Source: Pseudaminobacter soli (ex Li et al. 2025)
Lineage (GTDB): Bacteria; Pseudomonadota; Alphaproteobacteria; Rhizobiales; Rhizobiaceae
Direction: 5' to 3'
Length of the DNA stretch: 64,000 nucleotides
NCBI RefSeq assembly: GCF_003012705.1
Contig: NZ_PXYL01000001.1
Span: 558,001 to 622,000 of the forward strand
Shown: piece after piece, positions 17,827 through 27,442 of the stretch
Numbering within the stretch: position 1 is the first letter of the stretch
Layout: every line of letters starts with the position of its first letter
Translations under genes and position numbers: made by a program
The notes under the pieces: model-generated
Told to the model about the DNA's origin: nothing
Seen by the model: only the letters and a program-made list of their open reading frames with translations
The model's database searches: none

Positions 17827-18861
17827 ATGTTTCGTTCGGTGATCGACGCAATCGGCAACACCCCGCTGATCCGGCTGAGGCACGCCTCGGAAGAGACCGG
17901 TTGCGAAATCCTCGGCAAGGCCGAGTTCATGAATCCCGGTCAGTCGGTGAAGGACCGCGCGGGCCTGTTCATCATCCAGGATGCCGAAAAGAAAGGTCTG
18001 CTGAAGCCCGGCGGCGTAATCGTCGAAGGCACGGCAGGCAATACCGGCATCGGGCTGACCGTCGTTGCCAAGGCGCTTGGCTATCGCACCGTCATCGTCA
18101 TTCCCGACACGCAGAGCCAGGAAAAGAAGGATGCGCTGCGGCTGCTTGGCGCCGAGCTGATCGAAGTTCCGGCGGTGCCGTACAAGAACCCGAACAACTA
18201 TGTGAAAGTGTCGGGGCGTCTTGCCGAGCAGCTCGCGAAGTCCGATCCCAATGGCGCGATCTGGGCCAACCAGTTCGACAACATCGCCAACCGCGACGGT
18301 CATATCCGCACGACCGCGCAGGAGATCTGGGTGCAAACAAACGGCAAGGTCGACGGCTTCGTCTCGGCGGTCGGCACAGGAGGCACGCTTGCCGGCGTGG
18401 GAATCGGCCTCAAGGAAAGGAACCGGAACGTGAAGATCGCGCTCGGCGATCCGCTGGGCGCCGCGCTCTACAGCTACTACACCACCGGTGAACTCAAGGC
18501 CGAGGGCAGCTCCATCACCGAAGGCATCGGGCAGGGGCGCATCACGGCCAATCTCGAAGGCTTTACCCCCGATTTCTCCTACCAGATACCGGATGCGGAG
18601 GCGCTGCCCATCATTTTCGATCTGGTGCAGGAAGAGGGGCTTTGCCTCGGCGGCTCGACCGGCATCAATATCGCGGGAGCCATTCGCCTCGCCCGCGAGC
18701 TTGGGCCCGGCCACACCATCGTGACGATCCTGTGCGACTATGGTACCCGCTACCAGTCCAAGCTCTTCAATCCGGATTTCCTCCGGACGAAGGACCTGCC
18801 GATCCCCGAATGGATGGATCGACAGCCCGACATTTCAGTGCCTTTCGAGGAGGTCGTCTAG
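17827..18861 (+). CDS. cysK: Cysteine synthase A (O-acetylserine sulfhydrylase)
   Basis: A 344-residue PLP enzyme that makes cysteine from O-acetylserine and sulfide. The PLP lysine is K42 in GQSVKDRAG, and the phosphate/substrate loop is EGTAGNTGIG. The late glycine loop GGSTGINIAG is present. It is slightly longer than E. coli CysK (323), matching the long rhizobial form. AAGGAA precedes the ATG. It overlaps the next gene by one base, so the two are coupled. The serine acetyltransferase that makes its substrate is encoded at 45003. Confidence 0.93.
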   Translation: MFRSVIDAIGNTPLIRLRHASEETGCEILGKAEFMNPGQSVKDRAGLFIIQDAEKKGLLKPGGVIVEGTAGNTGIGLTVVAKALGYRTVIVIPDTQSQEKKDALRLLGAELIEVPAVPYKNPNNYVKVSGRLAEQLAKSDPNGAIWANQFDNIANRDGHIRTTAQEIWVQTNGKVDGFVSAVGTGGTLAGVGIGLKERNRNVKIALGDPLGAALYSYYTTGELKAEGSSITEGIGQGRITANLEGFTPDFSYQIPDAEALPIIFDLVQEEGLCLGGSTGINIAGAIRLARELGPGHTIVTILCDYGTRYQSKLFNPDFLRTKDLPIPEWMDRQPDISVPFEEVV

Positions 18862-19604
18862 TGGCCCATACGACGAATACAGTTTTCCGCGACGATGCTT
18901 ATCTCGCGGAGACCGATGCGGTCGTGGTCGCGGTCAACGAGCGCGGCGGCATCATTCTCGACCGCACGAATTTCTACGCCACCTCCGGCGGCCAGCCCGG
19001 CGATACCGGTTTTCTGACCCGAGCAGATGGCGGCCGTATCGCCATCGCTGCGACGATCACGGGCGAGACCAAGAACGAGATCATCCATGTGCCGGCAGCC
19101 GGCGTGGCGCTGCCGGAACCGGGCGAAAAGCTTGCGCTGTCGATCGACTGGCCGCGCCGACATCTTCTGATGCGCATGCACACGGCCTGCCATCTGCTGA
19201 CCGTGGTGTGCCCGTTCCCGATCACCGGCGCTTCGGTCGCAGAGGACGATTCGCGCGTCGATTTCGATATTCCGGACACTGGCTTCACCAAGGAAGAAAT
19301 CACCGCCCGGCTGATGGAACTGGTCAAGGCGGACCATCCGGTGTTCACCCGCCTGATCAGCGATGACGATCTGGCCTCCAATCCAGGGCTGGTGAAGTCC
19401 AAGAACGTGCGACCGCCGGTCGGCACCGGACAGATCAGGCTCGTCTGCATCGGTGACAACGGCGTCATCGACAGCCAGCCCTGCGGCGGCACGCATGTGC
19501 GCAGCACCGGCGAGGTCGGTGAGATTCACATTGGCAAGATCGAAAAGAAGGGACGCGAAAACCGCCGTTTCCGCATCCGCTTCGGACCGCCGCCGGCGCA
19601 ATAA
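18861..19604 (+). CDS. Alanyl-tRNA editing protein (AlaX-type deacylase)
   Basis: A 247-residue stand-alone homologue of the AlaRS editing domain, which removes serine or glycine wrongly attached to tRNA-Ala. The zinc and active-site residues are seen in MRMHTACHLL (HxxxH) and SQPCGGTHV (CxxxH). An N-terminal segment (FYATSGGQPGDTG) matches the AlaX-M class. The GTG start overlaps the last base of the cysK stop codon (TAGTG), which suggests coupling with cysteine synthesis; a functional reason is not obvious, although serine is the misacylating amino acid. Confidence 0.88.
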   Translation: MAHTTNTVFRDDAYLAETDAVVVAVNERGGIILDRTNFYATSGGQPGDTGFLTRADGGRIAIAATITGETKNEIIHVPAAGVALPEPGEKLALSIDWPRRHLLMRMHTACHLLTVVCPFPITGASVAEDDSRVDFDIPDTGFTKEEITARLMELVKADHPVFTRLISDDDLASNPGLVKSKNVRPPVGTGQIRLVCIGDNGVIDSQPCGGTHVRSTGEVGEIHIGKIEKKGRENRRFRIRFGPPPAQ

Positions 19605-19630
19605 ACACCCGCTGTCAGCGGAGCTTATGC

Positions 19631-19951
19631 TCAGTTTGGCGGGCGCGCCTGGCGCGTTTCGTAAAAGGTTGCGCGCTCGTCCCAGCGGATCAGAAGTTCC
19701 TGGGCGGCGCGGGGCACCGAGACGTGGTCTTCGGCCTCGGCTTTCCGCGCAGACGGTCGCTTGGAGGCGTCGAAATTCATTACCCAGATGAATTCGACCT
19801 CGTCGTCTGCAACGCGCCGCAGAAGCTCCATGTTCTGATACCCGGGGAGCCGAAGCCCCTCGATGGCTGGAAATATCAAATTCTCGACCAGCCGCTCATA
19901 TGCATCTGCGTTGTCGGGGGTGGTATAACTTCGCCAAATACGTCTTATCAC
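19631..19951 (-). CDS. Antibiotic-biosynthesis-monooxygenase-like (ABM) domain protein
   Basis: A 106-residue protein with an ABM-like ferredoxin fold pattern: IRRIWRSYTTPDNADAYERLV, then GYQNMELLRR and VEFIWVMNFDA. Such proteins are small haem-degrading or quinol-oxidising monooxygenases or simple dimeric barrels; no substrate can be assigned. The start is a GTG at 19951 preceded by GAAGG eight bases upstream. It is convergent with the AlaX gene. Confidence 0.65.
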   Translation of the reverse strand: MIRRIWRSYTTPDNADAYERLVENLIFPAIEGLRLPGYQNMELLRRVADDEVEFIWVMNFDASKRPSARKAEAEDHVSVPRAAQELLIRWDERATFYETRQARPPN

Positions 19952-20212
19952 GTCAATTGCCTTCTTCGTACCGCGTCATCCCGCACCCCGAGCAGGCTGG
20001 AAGTGGGATGTTTCGCCAGCGGGTGCAAGGTGCAGTTGTTAAAAAATATGACAGAATTGTGTAAGCTGGCGCCCGCGCGCACACGGCCACGTCACCAATT
20101 GTCTTGTGCTCGAACAAGACCCCGCCGGCACTCCTGGCATAGTGTGATCCTGTTGCGGATTCGCCGGCGGCTACCTATTCAATTGGCAGGCCGAGAACCA
20201 GGGGAGTGAGAG

Positions 20213-21058
20213 ATGCCCGAGACCAGCCCGTTCGTAGTCGACGCCGATTGGCTTCAATCGAGACTCGGGGCGCCAGGGCTCTCGATCGTCGATGCATCCT
20301 GGTATCTCCCGGCGCAGAAGCGCTATGCGCGCGCCGAATATGATGCGGCGCATATTCCCGGCGCCATCTTCTTCGACCTCGATGACGTGGTCGATCCGGA
20401 CTCCGATCTTCCGCATATGCTGCCGCGCCCCGGCATTTTCGCTCGTCATGTGGGCGCCATGGGCATATCCGCCGACGACACGATCGTGGTCTATGACGGA
20501 CCGGGCTTCTTCTCCGCGCCGCGCGTCTGGTGGATGTTCCGGACCATGGGCGTCTATCAGGTCTATGTGCTGGACGGCGGCTTCGATCGCTGGAGAACCG
20601 AAAGTCGCCCGGTGACGGCGGAGCCGACGAAGACCGCACCCAATGTCTTCTATCCCAATTTCGATGCCTCTCGCGTTGCTTCGCTCGAAGACATGCGCCG
20701 CATTGTCGAAACGGGGGCCAGCCAGATCGCCGATGCACGTTCGCCTGGGCGTTTTGCCGGTGTCGACCCAGAGCCGCGTCCGGGTATTCGCGCCGGCCAT
20801 ATGCCGAGTGCCAGAAACGTGCCTTACTCGGCTCTTTCGCAGAATGGCGAATTGCTGCCACTAGAGCGCCTTAAGGAAGTGCTGGAGGGCGCCGGCATCG
20901 ATCTGGACAAGCCGGTAGTGACGTCCTGCGGTTCGGGTGTCACGGCAGCGGTAATCACGCTGGCGCTTGAAAGCCTGGGCCATACCGACAACCGACTCTA
21001 TGACGGCTCCTGGACCGAATGGGGCGCACAGGCCGACACGCCGGTTGTCAAAGACTAA
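20213..21058 (+). CDS. sseA: 3-mercaptopyruvate sulfurtransferase
   Basis: A 281-residue two-domain rhodanese-fold protein. The N-terminal domain is inactive and the C-terminal one carries the active cysteine in TSCGSGVTAAV. CG[S]G[V]T is the loop of mercaptopyruvate sulfurtransferases rather than of thiosulfate sulfurtransferases (CRKGVT). It moves sulfur from 3-mercaptopyruvate to thiol acceptors or cyanide, linking cysteine breakdown to sulfide. GGGGAG precedes the ATG. The acetyltransferase gene follows after 22 bases and may be co-transcribed. Confidence 0.92.
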   Translation: MPETSPFVVDADWLQSRLGAPGLSIVDASWYLPAQKRYARAEYDAAHIPGAIFFDLDDVVDPDSDLPHMLPRPGIFARHVGAMGISADDTIVVYDGPGFFSAPRVWWMFRTMGVYQVYVLDGGFDRWRTESRPVTAEPTKTAPNVFYPNFDASRVASLEDMRRIVETGASQIADARSPGRFAGVDPEPRPGIRAGHMPSARNVPYSALSQNGELLPLERLKEVLEGAGIDLDKPVVTSCGSGVTAAVITLALESLGHTDNRLYDGSWTEWGAQADTPVVKD

Positions 21059-21080
21059 GGCCGGTTGTGAAGGGCTAGGA

Positions 21081-21653
21081 ATGAAAATGATCGACGACGA
21101 CGAGGCCAAGACCATCCCGGTCACGGTGACTTTTCTCGAAATGCACGTGCCGCCGGCCTACTATCCGCCGCTGCCGCTCAACAAGCAGATCGCACTTCTG
21201 AGGGCGCGGACCATACCGTTGCATTTCTACCGCTACCTGATCGATCGCGTCGGTCGGAAATGGCATTGGGTCAATGCGCTGCGGCTCAACGATGAGGAGC
21301 TTGCAGCGGGTTTGCATCGCGAGGACCGCGATGTGCGCGTCCTCTATCTCGACGGCGCGCCGGCCGGCTTCTTCGACATCAAGCCGCATTTGCCCGACGA
21401 GGTGGAACTCGCCTATTTCGGCATGATGGAACATGCGATCGGGCAGGGCATTGGCCGCTGGTTCCTGGGCGCGGCCATCGAGGCCGCCTGGTCGTACAAG
21501 CCAAAACATGTGTCGGTGCAGACCTGCACGATGGATCATCCAGCCGCGCTGCCGCTCTATCAGAAACTTGGCTTTTCGCCGGTCGGGCAGAAGCAGGAAC
21601 TGGTCCGGACCATGACCTTTGACGAGCGCTCGGCCAGCGTCATGCGGCCGTAA
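21081..21653 (+). CDS. GNAT family N-acetyltransferase
   Basis: A 190-residue protein with a GNAT core: an acyl-CoA loop visible in GMMEHAIGQGIGRWFLGAAIEAAW, followed by VQTCTMDHPAALPLYQKLGFSPVG, the typical beta5-alpha4 end of the fold. Substrate is unknown. The start ATG at 21081 follows AGGGCTAGGA. It lies 22 bases after sseA in the same direction, so it is probably in the same transcript. Confidence 0.85.
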   Translation: MKMIDDDEAKTIPVTVTFLEMHVPPAYYPPLPLNKQIALLRARTIPLHFYRYLIDRVGRKWHWVNALRLNDEELAAGLHREDRDVRVLYLDGAPAGFFDIKPHLPDEVELAYFGMMEHAIGQGIGRWFLGAAIEAAWSYKPKHVSVQTCTMDHPAALPLYQKLGFSPVGQKQELVRTMTFDERSASVMRP

Positions 21654-21771
21654 ACTTTCCAGCCGAGGAAAAGGCCCTTCGCATCCCAAAAGTGCCGTGG
21701 GTCCATTGGTTTAGAAACCCGATGTGGACGAAAGCGGCGAAATTTCACGTCGTCGCCGGCTTCGTCCACAA

Positions 21772-21789
21772 TTGTCGTCTCCCTGTCAT
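21772..21789 (+). promoter_or_regulatory. Possible PHO box upstream of ugpB
   Basis: TTGTCGT and CTGTCAT, separated by four bases, match the PhoB direct-repeat pattern CTGTCAT-N4-CTGTCAT with two mismatches in the left half and none in the right. It lies about 90 bp before ugpB. Phosphate control of ugp genes is known in E. coli and rhizobia; for this site it is inference. Confidence 0.4.
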
Positions 21790-21875
21790 CTGACCGAGAC
21801 GTGAGCGTCATCCAGCCTCTCTAGAGGAAGCCTCAGCGGGCGTCGTGCTCGCGAGAGATTCTTTTGGAGATCACG

Positions 21876-23207
21876 ATGAAAAGATTGGCTCTTCTCGCGA
21901 TGGCCGCCACGGCTTTCGCAACCGGCGCTTCGGCCGCCGAACGCACGAAGTTCGAGTTCTGGTACGGCCTGACGGGCGACCTCGGCGAGGTCGTGGCCAA
22001 CCATTGCAAGCTCTTCAACGAGTCGCAGGACAAGTACGAGGCGATCTGCACCGGGCAGGGCGGCTACGACAAGGCCGAGCAGAACACCATCGCCGCCTTC
22101 CGCGCCAAGCAGCATCCGACCGTCGTCCAGATCTATGACGCCGGCACCGTGAACTTCATGCTGTCGGGCGCGATCTACCCGGCCAACAAGTTCGCCAAGG
22201 ACTACAACCTCGACATCGACTGGAGCAAGTATTTCCCGGGCATCGCCAACTACTACGCCACCTCGAAGGGCGAGATGTGGTCGTTCCCCTACAACTCCTC
22301 GACCGCCGTCCTCTATTGGAACAAGGACGCCTGGGCCAAGATCGGCAAGGACAAGGCTCCGGCCACCTGGGCTGAGTTCGGTGAAGACCTCAAGGCGCTC
22401 AAGGCTGCCGGCGTGGACTGCGGCTTTGCCTTCGACTTCGACAGCTGGATGAACCTTGAGCAGTTCTCCGCCATCAACGGCATCCCGCTTGCCACGCTCG
22501 AAAACGGCTACGGCGGCCTCGGCGCCGAAATCGCCTTCAACAAGACCGCCTTCGTCGACCACATGAAGGACTTCAAGGCTTGGATGGACGCCGGTTATGC
22601 GCGCATCCAGACCAACCAGACCGGCAAGAACCTGATCCAGTCCTTCGCCGACGGCACCTGCGCCTCCACCACCTCGTCAATCGCCAACCACGGCACCGTT
22701 CACAACACGCAGGTCGCCGGCCTGAACTGGGACGTGGCCAAGCTTCCGGTCATCGACGCTTCCAAGCGCACCAACTCCATCGTCGGTGGCGCCTCGCTGT
22801 GGGTCATGGAAGGCAAGTCGAAGGAAGAATACGAGGCCGCTGCCGCCTTCCTGAAGTATGTGACCGCTCCGGACACCGGCGAAAAGTACATCGCCGAGAA
22901 CACCGGCTACATCCCGGTCACCACCGCCGGCTTCGAACTGCTCAAGTCCGAAGGCTTCTACAACGACCCGAAGCGTAGCGGCCGCGAAACCGCGATCGAG
23001 TCGCTCACCGCGTCCGACGTCACTCCGCTCAGCCGCGGCATCCGCCTCGGCAACTTCACCTCGATCCGCGCCGAAGTCCGCTCCGAGCTGGAAGCGGCTT
23101 TCGCCGGTCAGAAGACCGTCGAGCAGGCCATCGACGCCGCTGCTGACCGCAGCAACCAGATCCTGCGTCGCTACGAGCAGACCTTCAAGGGCAAGACCCT
23201 GCCTTGA
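21876..23207 (+). CDS. ugpB: Glycerol-3-phosphate ABC transporter, substrate-binding protein
   Basis: A 443-residue periplasmic binding protein with a signal peptide (MKRLALLAMAATAFATGASA). The mature part begins ERTKFEFWYGLTGDLGEVV, as in UgpB proteins that bind sn-glycerol-3-phosphate or glycerophosphodiesters. The C-terminal region SIRAEVRSELEAAFAGQKTVEQAID is a standard family end. GGAG lies seven bases before the ATG; an upstream TTG in frame is not favoured. First gene of ugpBAEC, with a possible PHO box upstream. Confidence 0.93.
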   Translation: MKRLALLAMAATAFATGASAAERTKFEFWYGLTGDLGEVVANHCKLFNESQDKYEAICTGQGGYDKAEQNTIAAFRAKQHPTVVQIYDAGTVNFMLSGAIYPANKFAKDYNLDIDWSKYFPGIANYYATSKGEMWSFPYNSSTAVLYWNKDAWAKIGKDKAPATWAEFGEDLKALKAAGVDCGFAFDFDSWMNLEQFSAINGIPLATLENGYGGLGAEIAFNKTAFVDHMKDFKAWMDAGYARIQTNQTGKNLIQSFADGTCASTTSSIANHGTVHNTQVAGLNWDVAKLPVIDASKRTNSIVGGASLWVMEGKSKEEYEAAAAFLKYVTAPDTGEKYIAENTGYIPVTTAGFELLKSEGFYNDPKRSGRETAIESLTASDVTPLSRGIRLGNFTSIRAEVRSELEAAFAGQKTVEQAIDAAADRSNQILRRYEQTFKGKTLP

Positions 23208-23299
23208 GCCGGAATTGACATCCGGTTCCTCGAGAAGATTGGCGCCGCCTGAAGGGGCGGCGCCGCATTTGAGGCTGCAGATATCGGAGGCTTTCGCCC

Positions 23300-24184
23300 G
23301 TGGAAAAACGCGCCACCTTTTCAAATCTCTGGCTGGCGGCCGCATTCATCGCGCCGCAGATGCTGCTGATTTTCACTTTCTTCTATTGGCCGACAGGCGA
23401 GGCGCTCTATTGGGCGGTTTCGCTGGAGGCGCCCTTCGGCGGATCCAATGAATGGGTCGGCTGGCTCAATTTCCAGACGGTCTTTTCCGACCCGAAATAC
23501 TGGGATTCCGTACGCGTTTCGCTGCTTTTCGCCCTGTCGTCCACCGCGCTGTCGCTGGGGATAGCGGTGCTACTGGCGCTGTTCGTGGACCGCAGGCTGG
23601 CGGGGCATCAGGTCTACAAATTCACCTTCTTCCTGCCCTATGCGCTGGCAGCGCCCGCGGTCGGCCTTGCCTTCCGCTTCATCTTCTCGCCTGACGCAGG
23701 CTTCGTGTCGGCCGTCAATCGCATCTGGCCCGGCCTCTGGAACCCGGCATTCAACGGCAATGACGCCTTCATCATGATCGTGCTGGCCCAGGCCTGGATG
23801 ATGGTCGGCTACAACTTCATCTTTTTCCTGGCCGCGCTGCAGTCGATCCCGCGCACCGTCTCCGAAGCGGGAGCCATGGATGGCGCCGGCGTGCTGCGCC
23901 GCATGTGGGACATTCAGCTGCCGCTGATCACGCCGACGCTGTTTTTCCTCATCGTCATCAACATCACCGACAGCTTCGTGAATTCCTTCGGCATCGTCGA
24001 CATCACCACCGGCGGCGGTCCCGCCCGGGCTACGGAAGTGATGGTCTACAAGATCTATTTCGATGGCTTCCGGGGTAAGGACTATTCGCTCGCGGCCGCC
24101 CAATCCATCGTGCTGATGCTGCTGATCATCGCGCTGACCTTCATCCAGTTCCGCTTCATCGAGCGGCGCGTGCACTATTCGTGA
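23300..24184 (+). CDS. ugpA: Glycerol-3-phosphate ABC transporter, permease UgpA
   Basis: A 294-residue inner-membrane permease with six predicted helices. The EAA loop that contacts the ATPase is visible as SEAGAMDGAGVLRRMWDIQLPLI at about residue 190. It starts with GTG, with GGAGG eight bases upstream. It pairs with UgpE to form the channel. The 92-base gap from ugpB contains a GGCGCCGCC-rich inverted segment (GCGCCGCC...GGCGGCGC) that could separate binding-protein and permease expression. Confidence 0.93.
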   Translation: MEKRATFSNLWLAAAFIAPQMLLIFTFFYWPTGEALYWAVSLEAPFGGSNEWVGWLNFQTVFSDPKYWDSVRVSLLFALSSTALSLGIAVLLALFVDRRLAGHQVYKFTFFLPYALAAPAVGLAFRFIFSPDAGFVSAVNRIWPGLWNPAFNGNDAFIMIVLAQAWMMVGYNFIFFLAALQSIPRTVSEAGAMDGAGVLRRMWDIQLPLITPTLFFLIVINITDSFVNSFGIVDITTGGGPARATEVMVYKIYFDGFRGKDYSLAAAQSIVLMLLIIALTFIQFRFIERRVHYS

Positions 24185-24196
24185 GGAGGCGCTGAC

Positions 24197-25093
24197 ATGG
24201 TCGAACGCAATCCCATTCTCGACACCTTCACGCATGCCCTGCTGATCATCAGCCTCATCGCGCTCCTGATACCGTTCTGGATCGTCTTTGTGGCTGCCTC
24301 GCATGACTTCCACACCGTCAACCAGGTGCCGATGCCGCTTTGGCCCGGCTCCCACTTCTTCGAAAACATCTCGACTGCCTGGGTGCAGGGCAATTTCAGC
24401 CGCGTAATGCTGAACTCCATGATCGTGGCTGTCGGCGTCACCGGCGGCAAGATCCTGATCGCATCGCTGTCCGCCTTCTCGATCGTCTATTTCAACTATC
24501 GGCTGCGGACACTGATGTTCTGGCTGATCTTCATCACGCTGATGCTGCCGCTGGAAGTCCGCATCGTGCCGACCTACGCCGTCGCCGCCGACGTGCTGCG
24601 GCCCTACCGCGAGATATTGAATCTCTTCGGCCTGTCTATCGGATTGCCTGAATGGAACATGCTGAATTCCTATTCGGGCCTGATACTGCCGCTCATCGCC
24701 ACCGCGACCGGCACTTTCCTCTACCGGCAGTTCTTCCTGACCGTTCCGGACGAACTGACGGAAGCGGCCAAGATGGACGGTTCAGGCCCGATACGCTTCT
24801 TCCTGGAAGTGCTTTTGCCGCTTTCCAAGACCAACATGGCAGCACTCGCGACCATCATGTTCGTCTGGTCGTGGAACCAGTATCTGTGGCCGCTGCTCAT
24901 CATCACCGACCAGGCCCACTACGCCACGGCGACCATGCAGCTTCAGAAGGTCGTGCCCGGCCCGGTCTTCGGTGACCCGCCGATCTGGAACATCGCGATG
25001 GCGTCGAACCTCATCGTGCTGACGCCGCCGGTGCTCGTCACTATCCTGCTGCAGCGCTGGTTCGTGCGCGGCCTCATCTCAACTGACAAATAG
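24197..25093 (+). CDS. ugpE: Glycerol-3-phosphate ABC transporter, permease UgpE
   Basis: A 298-residue second permease of the importer, with about six helices and an EAA loop [28 protein letters not shown] lies shortly before the ATG. It begins 12 bases after ugpA and is followed 11 bases later by ugpC, the tight spacing of one operon. The C-terminus [11 protein letters not shown] is close to the usual WFVRGLTEGSVKG ending of MalG-like permeases. Confidence 0.93.
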   Translation: MVERNPILDTFTHALLIISLIALLIPFWIVFVAASHDFHTVNQVPMPLWPGSHFFENISTAWVQGNFSRVMLNSMIVAVGVTGGKILIASLSAFSIVYFNYRLRTLMFWLIFITLMLPLEVRIVPTYAVAADVLRPYREILNLFGLSIGLPEWNMLNSYSGLILPLIATATGTFLYRQFFLTVPDELTEAAKMDGSGPIRFFLEVLLPLSKTNMAALATIMFVWSWNQYLWPLLIITDQAHYATATMQLQKVVPGPVFGDPPIWNIAMASNLIVLTPPVLVTILLQRWFVRGLISTDK

Positions 25094-25104
25094 GAGCGAC
25101 AACG

Positions 25105-26226
25105 ATGGCTGAAATCGTGTTGCGAGATGTTCGCAAATCCTACGGCAAGAACGAAGTCGTCCACGGCGTGAACCTCGACATCGCTACCGGCGAGTTCATC
25201 GTCATCCTCGGCCCTTCGGGCTGCGGCAAGTCGACCCTGCTGCGCATGGTTGCGGGGCTGGAAACGATCACGGCCGGCGAAATCGAGATCGGCGGGAAGG
25301 TGGTGAACCAGATGGAGCCGCGCGAGCGCGGCTGCGCCATGGTGTTCCAGAACTATGCCCTCTATCCGCATATGACGGTGGCCGAGAACATCGGCTACTC
25401 GCTGAAGATCGCGGGCGTTTCCAAGGCAAAGCGCCGCGCCCGCGTCGAAGAGGTGGCCGGCCCGCTCGGTCTTTCGGAATTCCTGGATCGCAAGCCCGGC
25501 CAGCTTTCGGGCGGCCAGCGCCAGCGCGTTGCCATGGGCCGCGCGATGATCCGCGAGCCGCGCGTGTTCCTCTACGACGAGCCGCTCTCCAATCTCGATG
25601 CGCGGCTGCGCGTTGCGATGCGCGTCGAGATCCGCAAGCTGCACCAGCGGCTGGGCACGACCACGCTTTTCGTTACTCACGATCAGGTCGAGGCCATGAC
25701 GCTGGCCGATCGCATCGTGGTGATGAACAAGGGCGTGGTCGAGCAAGTCGGCGCTCCAAGTGAGATCTACAACCGCCCGCAGTCGACCTATGTGGCAGGC
25801 TTCATCGGCTCGCCGGGCCTCAACATGGTGTCGGGCACAGTCGATCCGGCTGCTGGCGTCGTACGGCTCACAGACGGCCAGGAACTTGCCTATGACCGCG
25901 AGCGCTGGCCGGTGGTGACGCCGGGACCCATCACGGCCGGTTTCCGGGCCGAGAATGTCGAGCTTTCGAATGTCGGCCTGAAAGGGTCGTTCGACTTTGC
26001 TGAGGAGCTCGGCTCGGCGCGGCTCGTACATGGCACTGTCGGCGACCAGATGGTCGTGGCCCATGTGGATGGCCAGCTGCATTTCGAACCCGGCGATCCC
26101 ATCCAGTTCAAGATCGATCCCTCGGAAGTCCATCTGTTCGACGCAGCTTCCGGCCGCCGGCTTGCCGGCGAGCGCAGCCCGATGCCTGCTCGCAACGAGG
26201 CCGCCCGCGGTTTGGTCAAGGCCTGA
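25105..26226 (+). CDS. ugpC: Glycerol-3-phosphate ABC transporter, ATPase UgpC
   Basis: A 373-residue ATPase of the MalK/UgpC class. Walker A is GPSGCGKST, the signature is [14 protein letters not shown], Walker B is [10 protein letters not shown], and the H-loop is [14 protein letters not shown]. The C-terminal 130 residues form the OB-fold regulatory domain typical of MalK-type subunits, ending with an extension rich in R and A. It energises uptake by UgpA/E. AGGAG precedes the ATG. Confidence 0.94.
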   Translation: MAEIVLRDVRKSYGKNEVVHGVNLDIATGEFIVILGPSGCGKSTLLRMVAGLETITAGEIEIGGKVVNQMEPRERGCAMVFQNYALYPHMTVAENIGYSLKIAGVSKAKRRARVEEVAGPLGLSEFLDRKPGQLSGGQRQRVAMGRAMIREPRVFLYDEPLSNLDARLRVAMRVEIRKLHQRLGTTTLFVTHDQVEAMTLADRIVVMNKGVVEQVGAPSEIYNRPQSTYVAGFIGSPGLNMVSGTVDPAAGVVRLTDGQELAYDRERWPVVTPGPITAGFRAENVELSNVGLKGSFDFAEELGSARLVHGTVGDQMVVAHVDGQLHFEPGDPIQFKIDPSEVHLFDAASGRRLAGERSPMPARNEAARGLVKA

Positions 26227-26304
26227 GCCACCTATGGGGCAGGGGCGCTGCGGCACCCTTGCCCGCTCCCTCGCTTGCTCCACTTGTCAGCAAAGCTTCA
26301 TCCG

Positions 26305-26324
26305 CATGTCGGCTGGCTGACATG
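26305..26324. repeat. Inverted repeat between ugpC and the isomerase gene
   Basis: CATGTC and GACATG arms with an eight-base centre, 65 bases before the isomerase ATG. It may be an operator or a 3' hairpin of the ugp transcript; there is no T-run. Confidence 0.35.
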
Positions 26325-26388
26325 AGAATCAAACATTGTCCGGCCGATCAGCCGCCGTCATGCGGCCACTAGTTTAAGGATATCTTCC

Positions 26389-27318
26389 ATGCTCCCCAAC
26401 GGCGTCTTCGGCACCGGCATTTCGGCCCATAAGAGACAGGCAGACCTTTCCGACTTTGCCGATGAGCTCGACATGATCGAGGGGCTCGGCGTCGAGTCCA
26501 TCGAGTTGCCGACCTTCAGCATGGATGTGGTCGTCGGGGGACGCATTCGCCGTCCGCAACTCGAGGCCTTGAAGCGCGCCTGCGCCGGCCGCGATGTCGG
26601 CTATTCGGTTCACGGGCCGCTGGGCATCAACTTCATGGACGAGGCATACCGTCTGCCGCGCCACATGGACGTGCTGGAAGCCTCCCTGGAAGTGGCCGCC
26701 GAGGTTGGTGCGGAGCACTATGTGATCCATTCGGGAATGGTGCCGTTGCAGCAGTCTGCCGGTATCGAGGCTGCCTATGGCCGGCAGCGCGAATGTCTTG
26801 CCAAGGCAGGCGATGTCGCCAGGCAGCTCAATCTCGTCCTTTGCGTCGAGACGCTGTTTGGCGGCTACGATGGAAAGATCCATGCGTCGTGGCCGTCGCG
26901 GCTTGCGGCGGAACTCGAGGCGATCAGCCACCCGAATGTGATGGCGACTCTGGATTTCAGCCACGCCTATCTGCAGCTCGATTTCGACGGCGGACGCGAT
27001 CGCTTCGTCGAAGAGATCAAGGTTCTGGCCCCCTATGCCCGTCACCTGCATATCCATGACAGTTTTGGCCGCCAGGACGACATCTGGATGTATGACGAAG
27101 GCGAGCGTCTCGCCTACGGTCATGGCGACCTGCATCTGCCGGTCGGCTGGGGCGATATCCCTTGGGATACGCTGATGGCCGAATGCCGGTTCCACGAGAG
27201 CGTACTGTTCAACATCGAGTTGAAGGATCGCTACTGGTACGCGGCCCAGGAAACGGTCGACGCCACCAGGGCGCTTGCCGCCAAGGCGCAGACTATCCGG
27301 ACACGCGCCGCAGCCTGA
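26389..27318 (+). CDS. Sugar phosphate isomerase/epimerase-like TIM-barrel protein
   Basis: A 309-residue AP_endonuc_2/xylose-isomerase-like barrel. Likely metal ligands fall in LCVETLFGG, ATLDFSHAY, HLHIHDSFG and FNIELKD, the usual order of E, D/H, H and E. Such enzymes epimerise or isomerise sugars or cyclitols. It follows the ugp genes by 160 bp in the same direction, and similar pairings suggest processing of the imported sugar or glycerol phosphate derivative; the substrate itself is not predictable. Confidence 0.8.
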   Translation: MLPNGVFGTGISAHKRQADLSDFADELDMIEGLGVESIELPTFSMDVVVGGRIRRPQLEALKRACAGRDVGYSVHGPLGINFMDEAYRLPRHMDVLEASLEVAAEVGAEHYVIHSGMVPLQQSAGIEAAYGRQRECLAKAGDVARQLNLVLCVETLFGGYDGKIHASWPSRLAAELEAISHPNVMATLDFSHAYLQLDFDGGRDRFVEEIKVLAPYARHLHIHDSFGRQDDIWMYDEGERLAYGHGDLHLPVGWGDIPWDTLMAECRFHESVLFNIELKDRYWYAAQETVDATRALAAKAQTIRTRAAA

Positions 27319-27442
27319 GCGCTGGTCTCCTCGATTTCGGCAACCGAAGCTGAAGGCTCTGTTCATCAAGTCTTCAGCTTGCGGAGGGCATGTACGCGGT
27401 CATCAAGACGGCCGCCGTGCCACTGCTGAAGGAGACCACTTA

